Assembly (NCBI GenBank): GCA_015698045.1
Contig: BLAL01000021.1
Location: 1 to 64,000 of the forward strand
Direction: 5' to 3'
Source of the DNA: Rhizophagus clarus
Lineage: Eukaryota; Glomeromycota; Glomeromycetes; Glomerales; Glomeraceae
DNA: 64,000 bases
Notes under the pieces: model-generated
What the model saw: only the letters and a program-made list of their open reading frames with translations
What the model was told of the DNA's origin: nothing
The model's database searches: none
Part shown: positions 47,244-60,529 of the stretch, piece by piece
Layout of the letters: every line of letters begins with the position of its first letter
How positions within the stretch are numbered: position 1 is the stretch's first letter
Position numbers and translations under genes: made by a program

Positions 47244-48980
47244 TTTTAATAGTATAATTAAAATATTTGTAATATAACTTACATATCTGATAATTTAATT
47301 TTAAAATTTTTCATATAAAAGATATCAAAATTTTTTAAATTTTCATCTTATGTCGTTTCGGTGTACTCAAAAAAAAAATAAAATATTTCCTGAATTTCGC
47401 TAATGCCAATGATTTCCCAATGGGTACTTCAAGATGAAAACCAAAAAAATTTCAATTTAAATTACTATTCTATTATAACATTAGCCAAAATTTGGAATTT
47501 TTTGAGTTTTCAGCTTGGGAATACTCAAATTTAGATCTTTTCTATGTTAACGAGTTAAAATATACGTTCTTTTCTCTATAGTCTATGCTTATCTTCCTTT
47601 ACTTTTTTTTTATCATAATTTATGATAACTTTTAAAAGATTTCAAATTTTCAAAGTTCAGAGTCAAATTCAAAATATTGTTAACCGTACATTTCTTTCTA
47701 GTCTTCTCCAATCATATGACAATAATAAAAATATAAATTGTACCCGGTTTGTGATTTAGACAAAATGTTTTGTTTATACGAACCTTGTAAAATGCCCCAT
47801 AAAGATCACAATTCCTTATTTGTTTATTTATTTATCATGTGCAAATTCGAATATCAATTACGCAATCACAAGATATTCATGCCTATAGAAGATCTAGCGC
47901 TCTTATGCTCATTGGTTGAGTAATTGGTGTTACATTGCCTTAAATGATACTTAACCAGAAAATATTATATTATTTCCTGAAATCAAAAAAAGGGAATATA
48001 ATGATATTAACGTAATATATAATTGCATTAAAGATGACGAAATTCGACATATTTTTAAAAAAATACTTTCAAAATCAATATCCAACTTGTTACACGATTC
48101 TTTAATATAATTTTTGCATCATCATCATTTAATTTAAAGGGTAATAAAAAAGAAAATTTTTTTTTTTTTTCCTTCATTAATCGGATTGTCGACTATCTGA
48201 GACATTGTATGCTAGTAACTATGTATGTTAATCCCACGAAAAATAATTTACTCTGCACCGGAAAAAATTTTAAGTGCACAATCTCGAAAAAAATGTCTAC
48301 CCATCATGATTTCGTTTCATAAATTATGACAAATTACGTTTGCATGTAGTTTATTAAATTATAAATTAAATAATTATTTCCTTTATAAGGAAGGGCCAGG
48401 TTGACCACGATTTTTAGTCGCTAACCGATTTTGATTATATGTTTATATTATCAAAGCTTTATCTTTACTGCTTGTCGACGAAATTCTTTTTTTCTTCTTG
48501 GTTTCATTATTATTAATAATAATTTATTGTATCCAATCAATTTAAAAAACGGAAAACTCCAGATACATACATTTTCAATTGTTATATTAAAATATCGAAA
48601 AAAAAAGTTACCAGGTTAAATGTAATATACCTTTCGATTATCATCGGATGCTGTGTAATTATAAATTCGGCATACCGAAATTACTACTTGCATTTAAAAG
48701 GTAACGAAAAAGGTCAAATTTAATTATGTTTACCTAAAAAAAGGGAGAATAAATTGTTTGATGAGCATGACAGTTACGCTAACTGATAAGAAAATCTGTT
48801 TACATTACATAAAATAAATTAAAAAAATATAAAAGGAAAATTCTTAATTTGCAAGACATGTTGAACTACTTTAACTAAAATAAACTTTTTTTCTTTACAC
48901 ACACTATAAAAAGTATAAAATAAAAAGTATAAATGTATATGCATGTTTGCTTCCTCAATTTTCCAGTTTTTCTTTTCTTC

Positions 48981-49014
<34 letters not shown>

Positions 49015-49038
49015 AATTTATTTTTTTTTCTCACAATT
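47244..49038. other. Intergenic region before the RGS gene
   Basis: No convincing gene. Frames at 47738-47923 and 48431-48619 are short and lack supporting signals. A 36-nt T-run/A-run mirror (about 48982-49015) precedes the RGS start by 25 bp. Confidence 0.4.
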
Positions 49039-50661
49039 ATGCCGTTTCCTAAATTCAAATCTAAAGTTCAACGACTGCGTTCGTCTCGTGTAATGGAAAC
49101 TACAAGGTCCGGGAGACCTTATGTCAAGGTGCGTTTTTTTATTTACTTAAATATGGACTTGACCCTTAAAATGAATGAATTATATATTAGATTTTTATTT
49201 TAGGATTTACATGATATGTTTTCAACGTTAATCATTTCATTACCAATGGAAACACATCAAAATTCATCCGGAAATTATCCAGATTCATTTACAACAGAAG
49301 AAGCCATAGCAAATTTAGGATCATTAAAATTAACTCGATCGCATCGTATGCCAGATCAAAAAAATCCTTCAAAGATTATAACAACCACCACTATCACAAA
49401 ATTTACAATGTCAAAAAGTACTGCAAAAGCTGCTTGTCAAACATTTATGGATGCAAGGTTATTTGAAAATTTATCGGATCCTACTAATCGATCATTTAGA
49501 GATAAAACTATTTATGGTCTTACTTCAAAAGGAATTTATATTTTAGAAAGATTCATAACAATAAATAATCTAAAAGCCCCTCATTTATTAAAAATATTTT
49601 CTTCTCAAACTACTAAAATTAGATTATTTGCTATTGAAAGAAATCATGAAACTGATTCAATTACATTATCAAAACAAAATGTTGAATCAGTCTTTAGAAG
49701 GTTTGCTGGTTCAAAACCAAATATTGTAAATGAAAATACTTCTTCAAATGATCGTAATCTTGGAATTGAACTTAAAGAATATCAATATAATGATAAAGAA
49801 TATAATGTATTTTCTGGAATGGCTGCTTGTAATTGGTTATGTAATTTTACAACCTTAATTTCAAAAAAAGAAGCGAAGAAAATCATAACTGAATTCATAC
49901 GTCGAGGTCTTATAAAAGCTGTTGAAAATGATAAAGATAATAATATAGAAAGGAAAGATTCTAAGAATTCAAAATTAAAATATTCAAAATTTAATCATTA
50001 TGTTATTTTAGGAAAGGGTAGACAAATTGCTTTATGGAAACATGATATTTTTAGAACTTCAACTTTATCAACTTTATCAACTTTATCAGAAGTTGAAAAT
50101 GTAAATAATTTAAAGAATGATAAAATGAAAAATCAAGAAACATTTAATAAATCAGAAAATCAAGTTGGTAATAATAATAATAATAAAGAATATCCTTCAA
50201 ATTTTAAAAAACTTCAACAAATTTTAGATGATAAAATTTTATGCTCACTTTTTATGGACTTTTCAAAATCTATTTTATGTGAGGAAAATTTATCATTCTT
50301 ATTGGAAGTTCAAAACTTTAAAACTAAATATAGTTCAAATATTAATGAGAATGAAAATCCAATTAAACAAGAAGATTTAATTGTAGATGCTTTTAGAATT
50401 TATAATGATTATTTGGCTTCAAACTCTCGTCATGAACTTAATATTGATTTTAATTTAAGTCAACCAATGACTCAATATATGACTTCAATTGCTGATAATG
50501 TTAATAGAAAAGATCCTATAACTAGTCATTTATTTGATAAAATTCAAGATGTCATTTACAGATTAACAGCTATTGATTCCGTACCTAAATTTATCAGAAC
50601 TAAAGAATATTTAACTTATGTAAGAAATAATGTTAGAAGTGATTCTATATCTGAATCATGA
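49039..50661 (+). CDS. RGS protein of the Sst2/FlbA type (DEP-DEP-RGS)
   Basis: Exon 1 (49039-49128) and exon 2 (49204-50661) give 515 residues. The N-terminal R-P-Y-V-K-D-L-H-D-M-F-S-T-L opens the first DEP-like region (about 30-150). The second DEP domain (about 200-310) carries F-S-G-M-A-A-C-N-W-L-C-N-F and E-F-I-R-R-G-L-I. The C-terminal RGS domain (about 360-505) carries the I-L-C-S-L-F-M-D-F and E-E-N-L-S-F-L-L-E-V signatures. Sst2/FlbA proteins accelerate GTP hydrolysis on G-alpha, and DEP domains tether them to the receptor. In this setting it would damp pheromone- or nutrient-type signals. A T-L-S-T-L-S repeat sits between the second DEP and RGS. Codon use is AT-rich like its neighbours. 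Confidence 0.9.
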
Positions 50662-51133
50662 TTGTGTAGAAAAAATTACTAATGTTTGGAAAAAAGCGGG
50701 TCTGAAACTTACTTAGAATTATTTCATAATAATTATTTATACCACCAATATATAATATAACACACACACAATATTTATTTATCATATTATTAAATTAATA
50801 AAAAAAAAAAAAGTTTAGAGCGAAGCAAAGTATAATAATGTTAATTAATATTAATCCACATATTATCCATATTATCCTCATCTTATTTATCATAATGATT
50901 AATGATAATGATAGTCTTCTCTCTTGGTAAATATTCGGAAGGGTGATTGTTACAAAATAATTTTATTAAATTTTTTGTAGATGAATACATGGAAGTCACT
51001 CCTCACACTCCAAATGCAAAGGATCGTTAGATCAACTGGTGTAACTCGAATCAGTGTAACAGAATTCATATTAAATGAATTTTTTCTAGATTAATCTAGT
51101 CTTCAAATTTCAAAACTTTGTATTTCTGCGACT

Positions 51134-52478
51134 ATGGATTCTGGAATAGAACACGTTTCAAACCTTATGGGTAAATATCTTTTATCTGGCTGGGTAAGTT
51201 TTTTCTTGTCTATTCGTTAAAGTTTAGTTATTCTTGCTGCTATAATTCATACTTTTCTCATTAAATATTAAGGTCTTGACCGATACTGTCTGCCCTACAC
51301 AAGATTGCAACGTACTTAATTATTTTGATATTACTTACATTCTTTTCTTATTGATAAATAATTAATAATGTGAAATTTTTTAATTTAGGTTCCTTTATTT
51401 CGTTCCAAGGATAGTACTATATGGTTTTGCGTTCTGTGTGATAAAGAACCCGGGAAATCAAAATCACAATCAAAACAACAACCTCCACCTTCAACTATGA
51501 TCAATGTAATTAATGATAATGACAATTATGATAATAAAGTAGGTTCAATTCAGCAGCCATATTCACAATTTGATCTTGATAACGTGAAAGATGATAAAGA
51601 TGACGAGTTTCAACAACTAAAAATTCGACGTGATCAATCACAACGTGCCTCACATTTAATTGGTCAATATTTATTACAAGGTTGGGCTTTAATCGATCAA
51701 ATTTGTCCAAATGAAACATGTTACGGTGTAAGTTTCCTTTTTTAAAATATATACACACACACACACACATATATATATCATTATTATTTTTACATATGTT
51801 TTAGGTACCTTTGATCAGATCCCGTGATAAAAAAAAATATTGTGTCATTTGTCAAAATTATTATATGAATGAATCAGATTTTGATCCTTCAAGACATAAT
51901 TTGACGACATTACAAGTTGATTCTCCTATAAATGATACAATTAACGAAAAGAAGCATCAAATTGATATTAAAGAGATTGAGGTATGATCCTTTTTTTTTT
52001 TTAATAAAAATTAGAATATATATAAATATGTGATAGAGTTAAAATGTGAATGAATCAATACAAATGATACTTTTTTCTTCTGATGATTAAAAATATTAGT
52101 TTAATGCGATTAAGCGACAAAAAAATGAATATCAAGAAATTTTCATCAAATAATATTATATTGTCTCTTTTTTTCTTAATATTTCTCTTTTTTTGTATAC
52201 AACTTATTTATCAGTCTACGATTCAACAACTTGGAAAGAAGGTTCAGAATTCACTTAGCAACACTAACAATATAACTTTGGAACAAAATGATACTAATAC
52301 TAGCAATCATCAGCATAATGTGTTACGAAAATGTGTTTCCACTTTATCAACAAAACTTGAGGAATTAAGTATCCTGTTGGAAAATACTTCAGATATATCA
52401 GATATAAAAAATATTTGTAATACCATTGAGAGTTGTGCTCAAGCTTTGGGAGCTATTAAATCATTGGATCATTCATAA
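51134..52478 (+). CDS. Duplicated zinc-ribbon ZNRD2/SSSCA1-like protein
   Basis: Exons 51134-51193, 51273-51311, 51389-51727, 51805-51981 and 52215-52478 give about 292 residues. Two Auto_anti-p27-type modules are present. Each reads Y-L-L-x-G-W, then C-P-x-x-x-C, V-P-L-x-R-S-x-D, and C-V-x-C, giving four zinc-binding Cys each. The C-terminus (K-C-V-S-T-L-S-T-K-L-E-E-L, then E-S-C-A-Q-A-L-G-A-I-K) matches the helical tail of the family. The human relative is implicated in Wnt/tankyrase and RNA-exosome links; the fungal role is unknown. The last intron (233 nt) is longer than others and contains a Leu/Phe-rich frame that reads into exon 5. An upstream coding exon cannot be excluded. Confidence 0.75.
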
Positions 52479-54420
52479 GATTCAGAAAAAGATTCAGCAA
52501 AAAACATTTTAAATAAAAAATAAAGTAATGATGTAATCAATGGTATATATATTAACTAGGGGTAATTTTGCTCGGATAAAAAATAGTGTTTATTTTTATG
52601 TCACACAATTAGAGCAATTTGATGAAATGATGGATCTTTTTTATGATAGAAAATGACATTCATATAATAGCGAAACCTGTAAAAATTTATGATCGAATCC
52701 CATTTCATTACCTATAATATATCGATGCTTTACTTAATGAATTAATAAATTTTGCGAATACATTGCCATTGCTACAAATATAATGTTCTTCAAATATATG
52801 TTGAACTTTAAAATCTTTAAAATTTCGCAAGAAGATAAATTTTTTAATTGAAATATTGTTAACGAAACAAAGTAAGTCTAATCATCATAGAAATACATGA
52901 AACCACCGCCTGGCACTAATCAAACACTGTGGACTGATTCATCTTTTTTAGATAATTGCATTGAAGACTGATTCAAAACTCTCCCTAATACATTTAATTG
53001 GAATCATTTATTTTGGTGATACAGTCCAACGTACAATATTTGTTATAGCTCTACACAGTCATTTAACAACTCAGGATATTTTTGAGCATGTAATTTTAAT
53101 AGTAGATCTCTTGATGCTACTTCTTTTATACCTTTCCAAGCAAGCTTATAAGAAAGAGAAAAATTATAAGAAATTTATTGGTTAATTATATCAGCCAATT
53201 AAATTACTAATCAACATAATATCAGCCAATAAATGAACTAAAGCTAACTCCGTACGTTTATTACACTGACAAGGGGCTGGGTTGACGCGTCCATATATTA
53301 TTTTTCTAACCTCGGTCAATACTAGACATATATTTGTATAATAAAAATGGAGTAATTTATTTTAAGGGATACTTTTAGTTAATTGGCTAAATTCTTATAC
53401 AAATTAATAAAATTCTTTTTCTATATATTAGAGTAATTATAATAAGTATGATTTAAATATAAATTCAGTTTTTATCACAATAATTATACTTTAATTTTTT
53501 ATAACAAGGCTATAATAATAATGCAATTTAATATCAGATATTCAAATTTATATTATAAAATAAACTAACTATTATTACAGTAATTCCATTATATTATTCA
53601 TTATAATGAGATAATTTTAATATTTTTAATTTTTAAAAAAATTTATTTAATAAATACTCTTTTAATTAAAATTTTCACTTTATAATAATACTTTAAAAAA
53701 GTTTAATATATTGTATATAATAATTTTTTAATATTAATTTCAGATTTTAATTTTATATATTATTAAAGAAATATTATTTATAAATAATTATAATTCTTTT
53801 AAATTAATTTGCTTTTATATAATTATAGGTATGGTTTTATTAAAAACTTCATCTATAATAATATTAGTAGTTTCTTTAGACATATTTATTAGTAAATTAG
53901 TGATTTATAGCAATTTCAGAGTTTCATAGTATTTTTAGTGAATTTTAGTGATTAAGAGATTTCAGTAATTTATAGTAGTTTGTAACAAGTATATTATAAT
54001 AAAATATCAAATTCATTTTTTATTCAAGACTAGCTGTGTATATGCAAATTAGTTTGCAGATCTCTAATTATTTTATTTATCTGATAAGCAGTTATATGAA
54101 TTAAAAGGGAGAAAGGCAAGACTTTATTTAATTATTCATGCTTTACAATACTACTATATATAAAAAAATGCTAAACTACATCTGAAAACTAATAAAAAAC
54201 AAAATACAAATCAAGTCAAAAAAATAATGCGAAATATATATATGATTTACACATCATACAACTCCTATTCTTTGGTAATAATTTCCCCAATATTGACTAC
54301 TGTGCATTTCAGATTCACTGTAGAGAAGTTTAATTATGATGTCATAATATATAAGCCACTCACATGATTCGAAAAAAAAGAAATATACGAATATTTGTTA
54401 TTAGAGGTAACTTTATCCAA
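52479..54420. other. Intergenic AT-rich DNA
   Basis: About 1.9 kb without a supported gene. The plus frame at 52961-53185 has no recognisable features. From 53400 to 54000 the DNA is low-complexity AT with repeated TTTAGTGAATTTTAGTGATT-type phrases. Confidence 0.4.
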
Positions 54421-54428
54421 TAATTCTT

Positions 54429-55409
54429 CTAGGTGCTCACTGTCACTGAATGAAATGCGTGATCATCAACAAAAGCTTCATTGAGTATTTTTTGAAATTT
54501 ATTATCATTTACTTTAGGCTTAGCTGGTATTTTATTCTCTAACTTCACTTTTCTTACCATTTCTTTATATAAGAGCTTTTCATAAAGTTTGTAATTATAT
54601 TTATCATTGAAGTCAGAGTTATCAGATTCAAAATATATATCAGAATCAGATTTATTGATATCAGAATCAAATTCATTGCCTAATTTAAAATAATCTGTAA
54701 CATCTGATGTGTTGTTAAAATTATTATTTACTTTATTCATTTCTTCTTCTGACTCATCAAAATTTACATCAGGTAACATGGATGCAGAAGCTACATTCTT
54801 ATTGTTTGAGAGAATAGTTTTTAAATTGACTTATTCTATAATATAATTGATTGAGACTTGAGATTCTATAAGCATTACAAGTGACCTGCTGAATCATATG
54901 TTTGCCTATACCTTTTATCTTTTTTAAAATTACAGAATCATATTCATACCCAAATAACTTATTAATTTTTCTTGCTTTACAGGTTATTACATGTAAATAT
55001 CCATCTGAAATACCTGTGAAATACGGCCTCATTCCATTATAGATTTGTTTTCTTACCATCAGATCTATACGTTTTTTATCATTAGATCTAAGCTTCATGA
55101 CTTTATCTTCAAATTTTTCAGAAAATAAACACCATAATGTAATCTCTGATCACTTTGCTATGATCATTTTATTTCTTGTAACATTTGCCTAGTCAAATGA
55201 ATTGACAGGTTTTTGATACTTATTGATCTGAGAATTGGGGTTTGGGAAGACTAATTTCATCTGCAAGAAAAGAAACTCGATTGTTATTAGTATTAGATAT
55301 TAATACTTTGAAGATATCAATTATTTTCTCACTGAGAAGAAACTATTCAAGCTTATCAGAAGTCTTAAGTTTATTAGACATTTCAGTCTTATCAAACATT
55401 TCACTTTTC
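54429..55409 (-). pseudogene. Rhizophagus-type repetitive family member, degenerate
   Basis: Reading from 55409, an N-terminal piece (M-F-D-K-T-E-M, with a TAG after K-L-E) is followed by a probable intron ending in TTGCAG. A long frame comes next, with E-I-T-L-W-C-L-F-S-E-K-F-E-D, R-K-Q-I-Y-N-G-M-R-P-Y-F, G-Y-L-H-V-I-T-C-K-A-R-K and L-K-K-I-K-G-I-G-K-H. It is interrupted by TAG and TGA and shifts frame before the acidic C-terminal part at 54779-54429. A second degraded copy of that C-terminal part lies at 62190-62555. From memory this is a large lineage-specific family of unknown function. Confidence 0.5.
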
Positions 55410-56289
55410 TAAATATAAAGCCCATAATGAGAAAACCTCACTTCTATATATAACTTTTAGCATATACACACCTTAATTTTTTCACAGAAAAGTTAGCTAA
55501 ACTTCCACATACTTTTACATACTTTATATTTTGCTAGAAAAAGTTAAAGAGATATAAGTCATGATCAACAATGTTATATAATGCTAAAAAAGTCATAAAA
55601 GCGTATGAAAGTGAATTTTTCACATGTAAATCTACTAAAAAAACTATAGTTGATTTTATACCTGATAATCTCAAAATTGCAGTTTTCCTGACCTTTCATA
55701 ATATATGCTTTTACTAGCACTATTTACTTTTAAAGTAGATCCTATGATGCAAATAAATGCTTATTTAAATTTTTCTTATATTTGTTTGAGGAAAAAATAG
55801 AGGTATTGGTTAGTATATTTTGATATGTGAAAATTAATATATTATATAACCTATCTGGTGATCTGAGTATATGCATGTGGCCTAGCAAATTCTTCTGAAC
55901 TGACAATCATCTTTTCAGACTGATGATTCCTACTCTGAATTGATCAGGATGATTTTTAATCTTAAGTATCTAAATAAGTCTTTCCACCAATTCATTAAAG
56001 ATAAGGTGTAATTTAATATTTTAGTATATATATTATTCTCTGTCATCAATTTTTTAATAAATTCATGCAAGACTCTAGTAATGACATGATTAATATTATC
56101 ATTAAACAAATTTAAAATAGACCTCGTAGAAAAGATCTAATTCAAGCTATCTTTAGTTTATCGATATTATTAAATAACTTATAGATTTTCTCAGCTCTTT
56201 CTCAAAATAAAAGAATATTAGCCAACTAAATTTCAGATTATATCATATTATACAAAAAGCAAAAAATTAATACCCTAGTCTGTTTTATT
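55410..56289. other. Spacer between two pseudogenes
   Basis: About 0.9 kb of AT-rich DNA with no continuous frame. Some of it may be degraded sequence of either flanking pseudogene. No repeat with clear ends was seen. Confidence 0.35.
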
Positions 56290-58682
56290 TAAATATTTTC
56301 TGTTACATCTGGAAACATCTTCCTAGACAATTTTTCATAAAATTGTCTAACTATAGTACCAAATTTTTTTAACCACTTCCCTTTATCAGTTATTTTTCAC
56401 CTACTTGCATTCTTAACAAATGCAACAAATGATTTTAGTTCTTTCTTCAACTTGTCTATTAATTCTGAAAATGTCATTTTTCCTCCAAACTTGATAATTC
56501 CAATGATTTGACACAATCTATCATAATCCTAAATAATTGCTTGATATAAATCAGAGTGAAGTTGCAACAGAGTTGCAAAGCCAAAATCAATAAAATAAAA
56601 ATAGCCATTTCTCTATATAACATTTTGTATGACTACATTTCCATGCATATAACCATGGGTATATATATTCTCCAAGTATAATAATAGATCTAGAATTATT
56701 TGAAAAATTATATAATCGTCTATATTACTGTTATTAGAAATTCATGATTCCAGGGATAGTTTTGCAAAATCAGTTAATAAAGCTAGGGATCCTTCTATTG
56801 TATGACCTTTAAAGAGAATTTTGGAAATATAAGAAAGATCACTTAGTACACATAATGCTGATATTTCACAGTAAATTTGAGAGATTTTAGTGCTTTTGCG
56901 AACTTTGATCTTTAGATAAAAAAAAAGGATCAATATGGTAAGTTTATTGTATACAGTATAAGGATTAATTTACCTTCAAAACAGCATTCTTTATTCCATA
57001 ATCATATATTTATACCAAAAAAACTATACAATCTCTTCTAATTCTAAAGTGAGATGTAATTTGCATATAAATATAATTTCTAGAGTTTAATCTAATATAA
57101 ATGTCCTTTACGATGAAGGAAGCCAAGAGACTTTCAGGAGAAATTGATAATTTATTCCTATACATATACATATTATTATTATCTTGAGATTCATTTTTTT
57201 ATCTAAAATAATAATAAGTTATAAGTTTATTAACAACCTAGTACAAAACATACATATTAGTTATTTACTATACTGATAGTAAACATATGTATTAGTTATT
57301 TACTATGCTGGTAGTAAATATACATATTAGTTATTTACTATGCTGGTAGTAAATAAATAAGTTATCATTCAAAAAATGATACCCAAAACTAATATAGTAA
57401 ACAACTCTTTTATCATCTTTTATAATTGCAAAAAAAATATATTTACTAACATCACTAAACACAAATTAATAAATTTTTTAATATAAACTACAGTATATGT
57501 ATTCTTTTTATTTTTTTATCAGTAGAATAATCATATTGATATACTGTACATACTCCTCTTTCTCTTTATCAAATCATCATAATAACGACTAATTATGCCA
57601 GCAATAAGTGAGGCTATATGTTTATTTTAAGGATAATAGTGACTTTCCTCAAACTTCATTTTTGGAGCACCATTATCATCTAATAATTGGATTTTTATAA
57701 ATTGCCATTAGTTAATCATCCATAGAAAATACGTGTTAGAGGTTTATCTGCTGTAAGGTATATGCTAGCATATTTTATTAGTTGACCTCTCCCTTTCTTT
57801 ACATTTGTAAGATTTATTATATCACGCTTGACTTTTCAACCCAAGCCTTTTGATAAATCAGGCGGGCTATTTATATAATTTGTCAATTCTTGATAGTAAT
57901 TTTTATATCCAATTATAATATCAGCATAAATATCACTTTCTTCTTGGATGCCATAATCTCCAAGTACAACTAACTCATTTTCCAAGTACAAATTTCTTAC
58001 AACTTCTTGTACAACATCCTTGCAAAATAGTTGATTTAACTTGATTTTATCTATTCCTTGTGCAGGAGCATTAGGGTATTGAATAAATACTCGAGAACTA
58101 AATAGTGGCTCTATATCAATATCCTTCTCAATTTGCCAAATTTGTACATCTCCACATTTTTTCACATAATTGTACACAGAGGAAGGCCTTCTTTTACTGT
58201 CCATATTAGCAATAAATAATTGAAATTTTAAATCTTTAATTGTTTCTAATAAAATGAAAATAGTAATATATAAGTTAAAGAATAATAGCAAAAAAGTAAT
58301 ACGTTCATTCATATTAATCAAATTATTACAAATCACTTACCAATAAGAGATTGCTCTAGGGTGGTGGTTTCTGGGGGAAAAGACTATAATATGAATATGC
58401 CTCTTAGGTGGTTTTTCAGTCCAATAGTCTCCAATTTTATTTATTGCCAACAGCTTATTATTATTCTCAAGTGAAAGATTACTTAAGGAATCAAAAATGA
58501 TCATCAGAAATTGACATTTTCCATAATTTAATGTCCTTAGTGTTAACATTAGCAAAAGTTTGTGGTTGCTTAGTCTTAATAGCTTTCTTGAGGTGGCTAA
58601 CCAACTTTTCCCTATCAATATCTACAGCAAAAGCATAAGTGATTATATTTCCTTTAATGAGGCATAATAAAGTGATAGACAT
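56290..58682 (-). pseudogene. Crinkler-type effector with kinase-like C-terminus, broken
   Basis: The ATG at 58682 opens the Crinkler N-terminal ubiquitin-like domain (M-S-I-T-L-L-C-L-I, F-A-V-D-I-D, L-K-L-W-K). An extra T in a T-run near 58500 shifts the frame, after which the domain resumes and ends with P-P-K-R-H-I-H. A central region (58260-57836) reads V-Y-N-Y-V-K-K-C and E-E-S-D-I-Y-A-D-I-I-I-G, then decays. At 56933-56290 a protein-kinase-like segment has H-G-Y-M-H-G-N in the catalytic loop (N in place of the usual D) and I-D-F-G-F-A. Several TAG/TGA codons lie in frame there. Crinklers are secreted host-directed effectors in oomycetes and AM fungi. That the two halves formed one gene is inferred from order and strand. 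Confidence 0.6.
57245..57357. repeat. Three tandem ~42-bp repeats
   Basis: The phrase ATATTAGTTATTTACTAT occurs three times, with TGGTAGTAAATA-type tails, at about 42-bp spacing. It lies inside the decayed part of the Crinkler pseudogene. Confidence 0.6.
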
Positions 58683-59347
58683 ATTTTCAGTTTTTTAGTA
58701 TTTTTTGTAAAATATTATTGATACAAACTAATGTAAGTGAGGACAAGAATAAAAAAGAATTTTAAAATACTGAGGTAAACTATGACAGACTATGGCAAAC
58801 TATATGTGAGAAATAATTCTGTTTCACAAAAGACCAATCAGCCACATTGCATCATAGATCCAATGATCATTTAATTACTGCGCCTTTCTAACTGTAAAAA
58901 CACCATTACTTTTCTTCCTTCACGTGACTTTTTGGCCAGCATTATAGAATTAAGAAATTAACCATATGACGAATAATTATGTGATGAATATAGTTTCATC
59001 AAAAATATTTCATCTCCAAAATACTTGTAAAAAATGGGAGTGATGTGATGTAACAAATATTTTTATTATCAGTTATGATTACATAGGAGAAGAAAAATGA
59101 CAATAATACTGGGTAAACTAAGTCACACTTGTCATTTGAAATAATGTTACATTTTTTATATATACTAGATTGGTTAGAAATGTTAAATTTATAGTCTTTG
59201 CATTATTATTTTCAAGATTTATGATAAAAATATAATATATGTTTTATTTATAAAATAAAAAATATTGCTAAATTCTGGTCTACAATACATAAAAATTGCG
59301 AATAGGATCAGATTCATGTTACATGATATGAATATAAATATAAAAAA

Positions 59348-59623
59348 TTAGGATTTTATAATATAAACAAATATTTTATTAAGGTTAGAAATAATAGGAA
59401 AATAATCTTCAATGCTAGAATTCAGATACATATATTTTTTTGTTTTTTTAACAATATTTCTCTTGTAGAATTTAAAATTATTGAAAGTAGTAATATGCCT
59501 TCCATTTCTAAGTATATTTTTAAGTGTTACAATAGATATAATAGAATTAATATTATTAAATGTAAAATTATCACTACCATCTTTACTAATACAGAACTTG
59601 AAACTAATATTATTATTAGCCAT
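59348..59623 (-). CDS. Hypothetical small ORF (91 aa)
   Basis: An ATG-initiated 91-codon frame, rich in Asn, Ile, Lys and Phe, with no recognised domain and no signal peptide. It sits in a repeat-rich, gene-poor stretch next to decayed lineage-specific genes. It may be a remnant of one of them. Confidence 0.25.
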   Translation of the reverse strand: MANNNISFKFCISKDGSDNFTFNNINSIISIVTLKNILRNGRHITTFNNFKFYKRNIVKKTKKYMYLNSSIEDYFPIISNLNKIFVYIIKS

Positions 59624-60529
59624 TTTCTACTTATATAGAAATATAGTTAATAAAAGTTTATGTAAACAAAATCCTTATTTTAATTCATTTCTATTAAATT
59701 TATCATAATAATCATACATACGTTAATTTTTTCACAAAAAAGTTAGTAAAACTTTCACATATTCCTATATGCTTTATATCTTATTAGAAAAAAAGTTAAG
59801 AAGGTATAAATCTTTTCACATATAGATTTACTAAAAAAACATATAATTAGCTTTATGACTAGCAAACTTAAAATTATGAGTCCTTCAGCCTTTTATAACA
59901 TTTATTTTTATCATTAATATTTATTTTTACAGTAAGTCTTATATTATATATAGATCTTTTTTCATATTTTCTTATTATTTGAAAGGAGAAAAAAAAAAAA
60001 TAAAAAATAAAGGTTAATATGTTTTTCAAATAAAGTTATATAAATACCATTCTGAATAGTATTAATTTTTCTACCACCCTTATCATGTAATTTGAAAATA
60101 AATTTTAATTGGCTATTAATCTTAATCAGTTAATTTTTAACTTTAATTTTTTTTGTATAAAAAAAAATTCTTTCACAAAAATAATCTTTAATAAATTACA
60201 ATATTAAATTAAAATTAAAAATTATACTTATATTTGATATGATTTTAAAATAAAACTTTAATAATTTTTTTATTATATTCAATACTTTTTTAGTTAATTA
60301 TTTTACTAAATTTAAACAATTATTTATTTTTAATAGATCTAGTAATAAATAATATAAATAAGTAATCTAATAACAAACTATAATAATAAAAAAAAAATAA
60401 TTAATAAAAGTGAAAGAAGATTAAAGAAGAAGTAAAAGAAGATGAAAAATAAGGAAAAGAAAAACAAAAAAAAAAGAAAAAATGGAAAAATAATGAGAAA
60501 TAAAAAAAAAAAAAGAGTTGATGTAAAAT

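Noticed and set aside
47738..47923. 61-codon plus-strand frame with several Cys
   Set aside because: It starts at a non-ATG codon, has no signal peptide or splice context and no recognised motif.
58111..58121. ATATCCTTCT on the plus strand
   Set aside because: It falls within minus-strand coding sequence of the Crinkler pseudogene, with no exon beside it on the plus strand.
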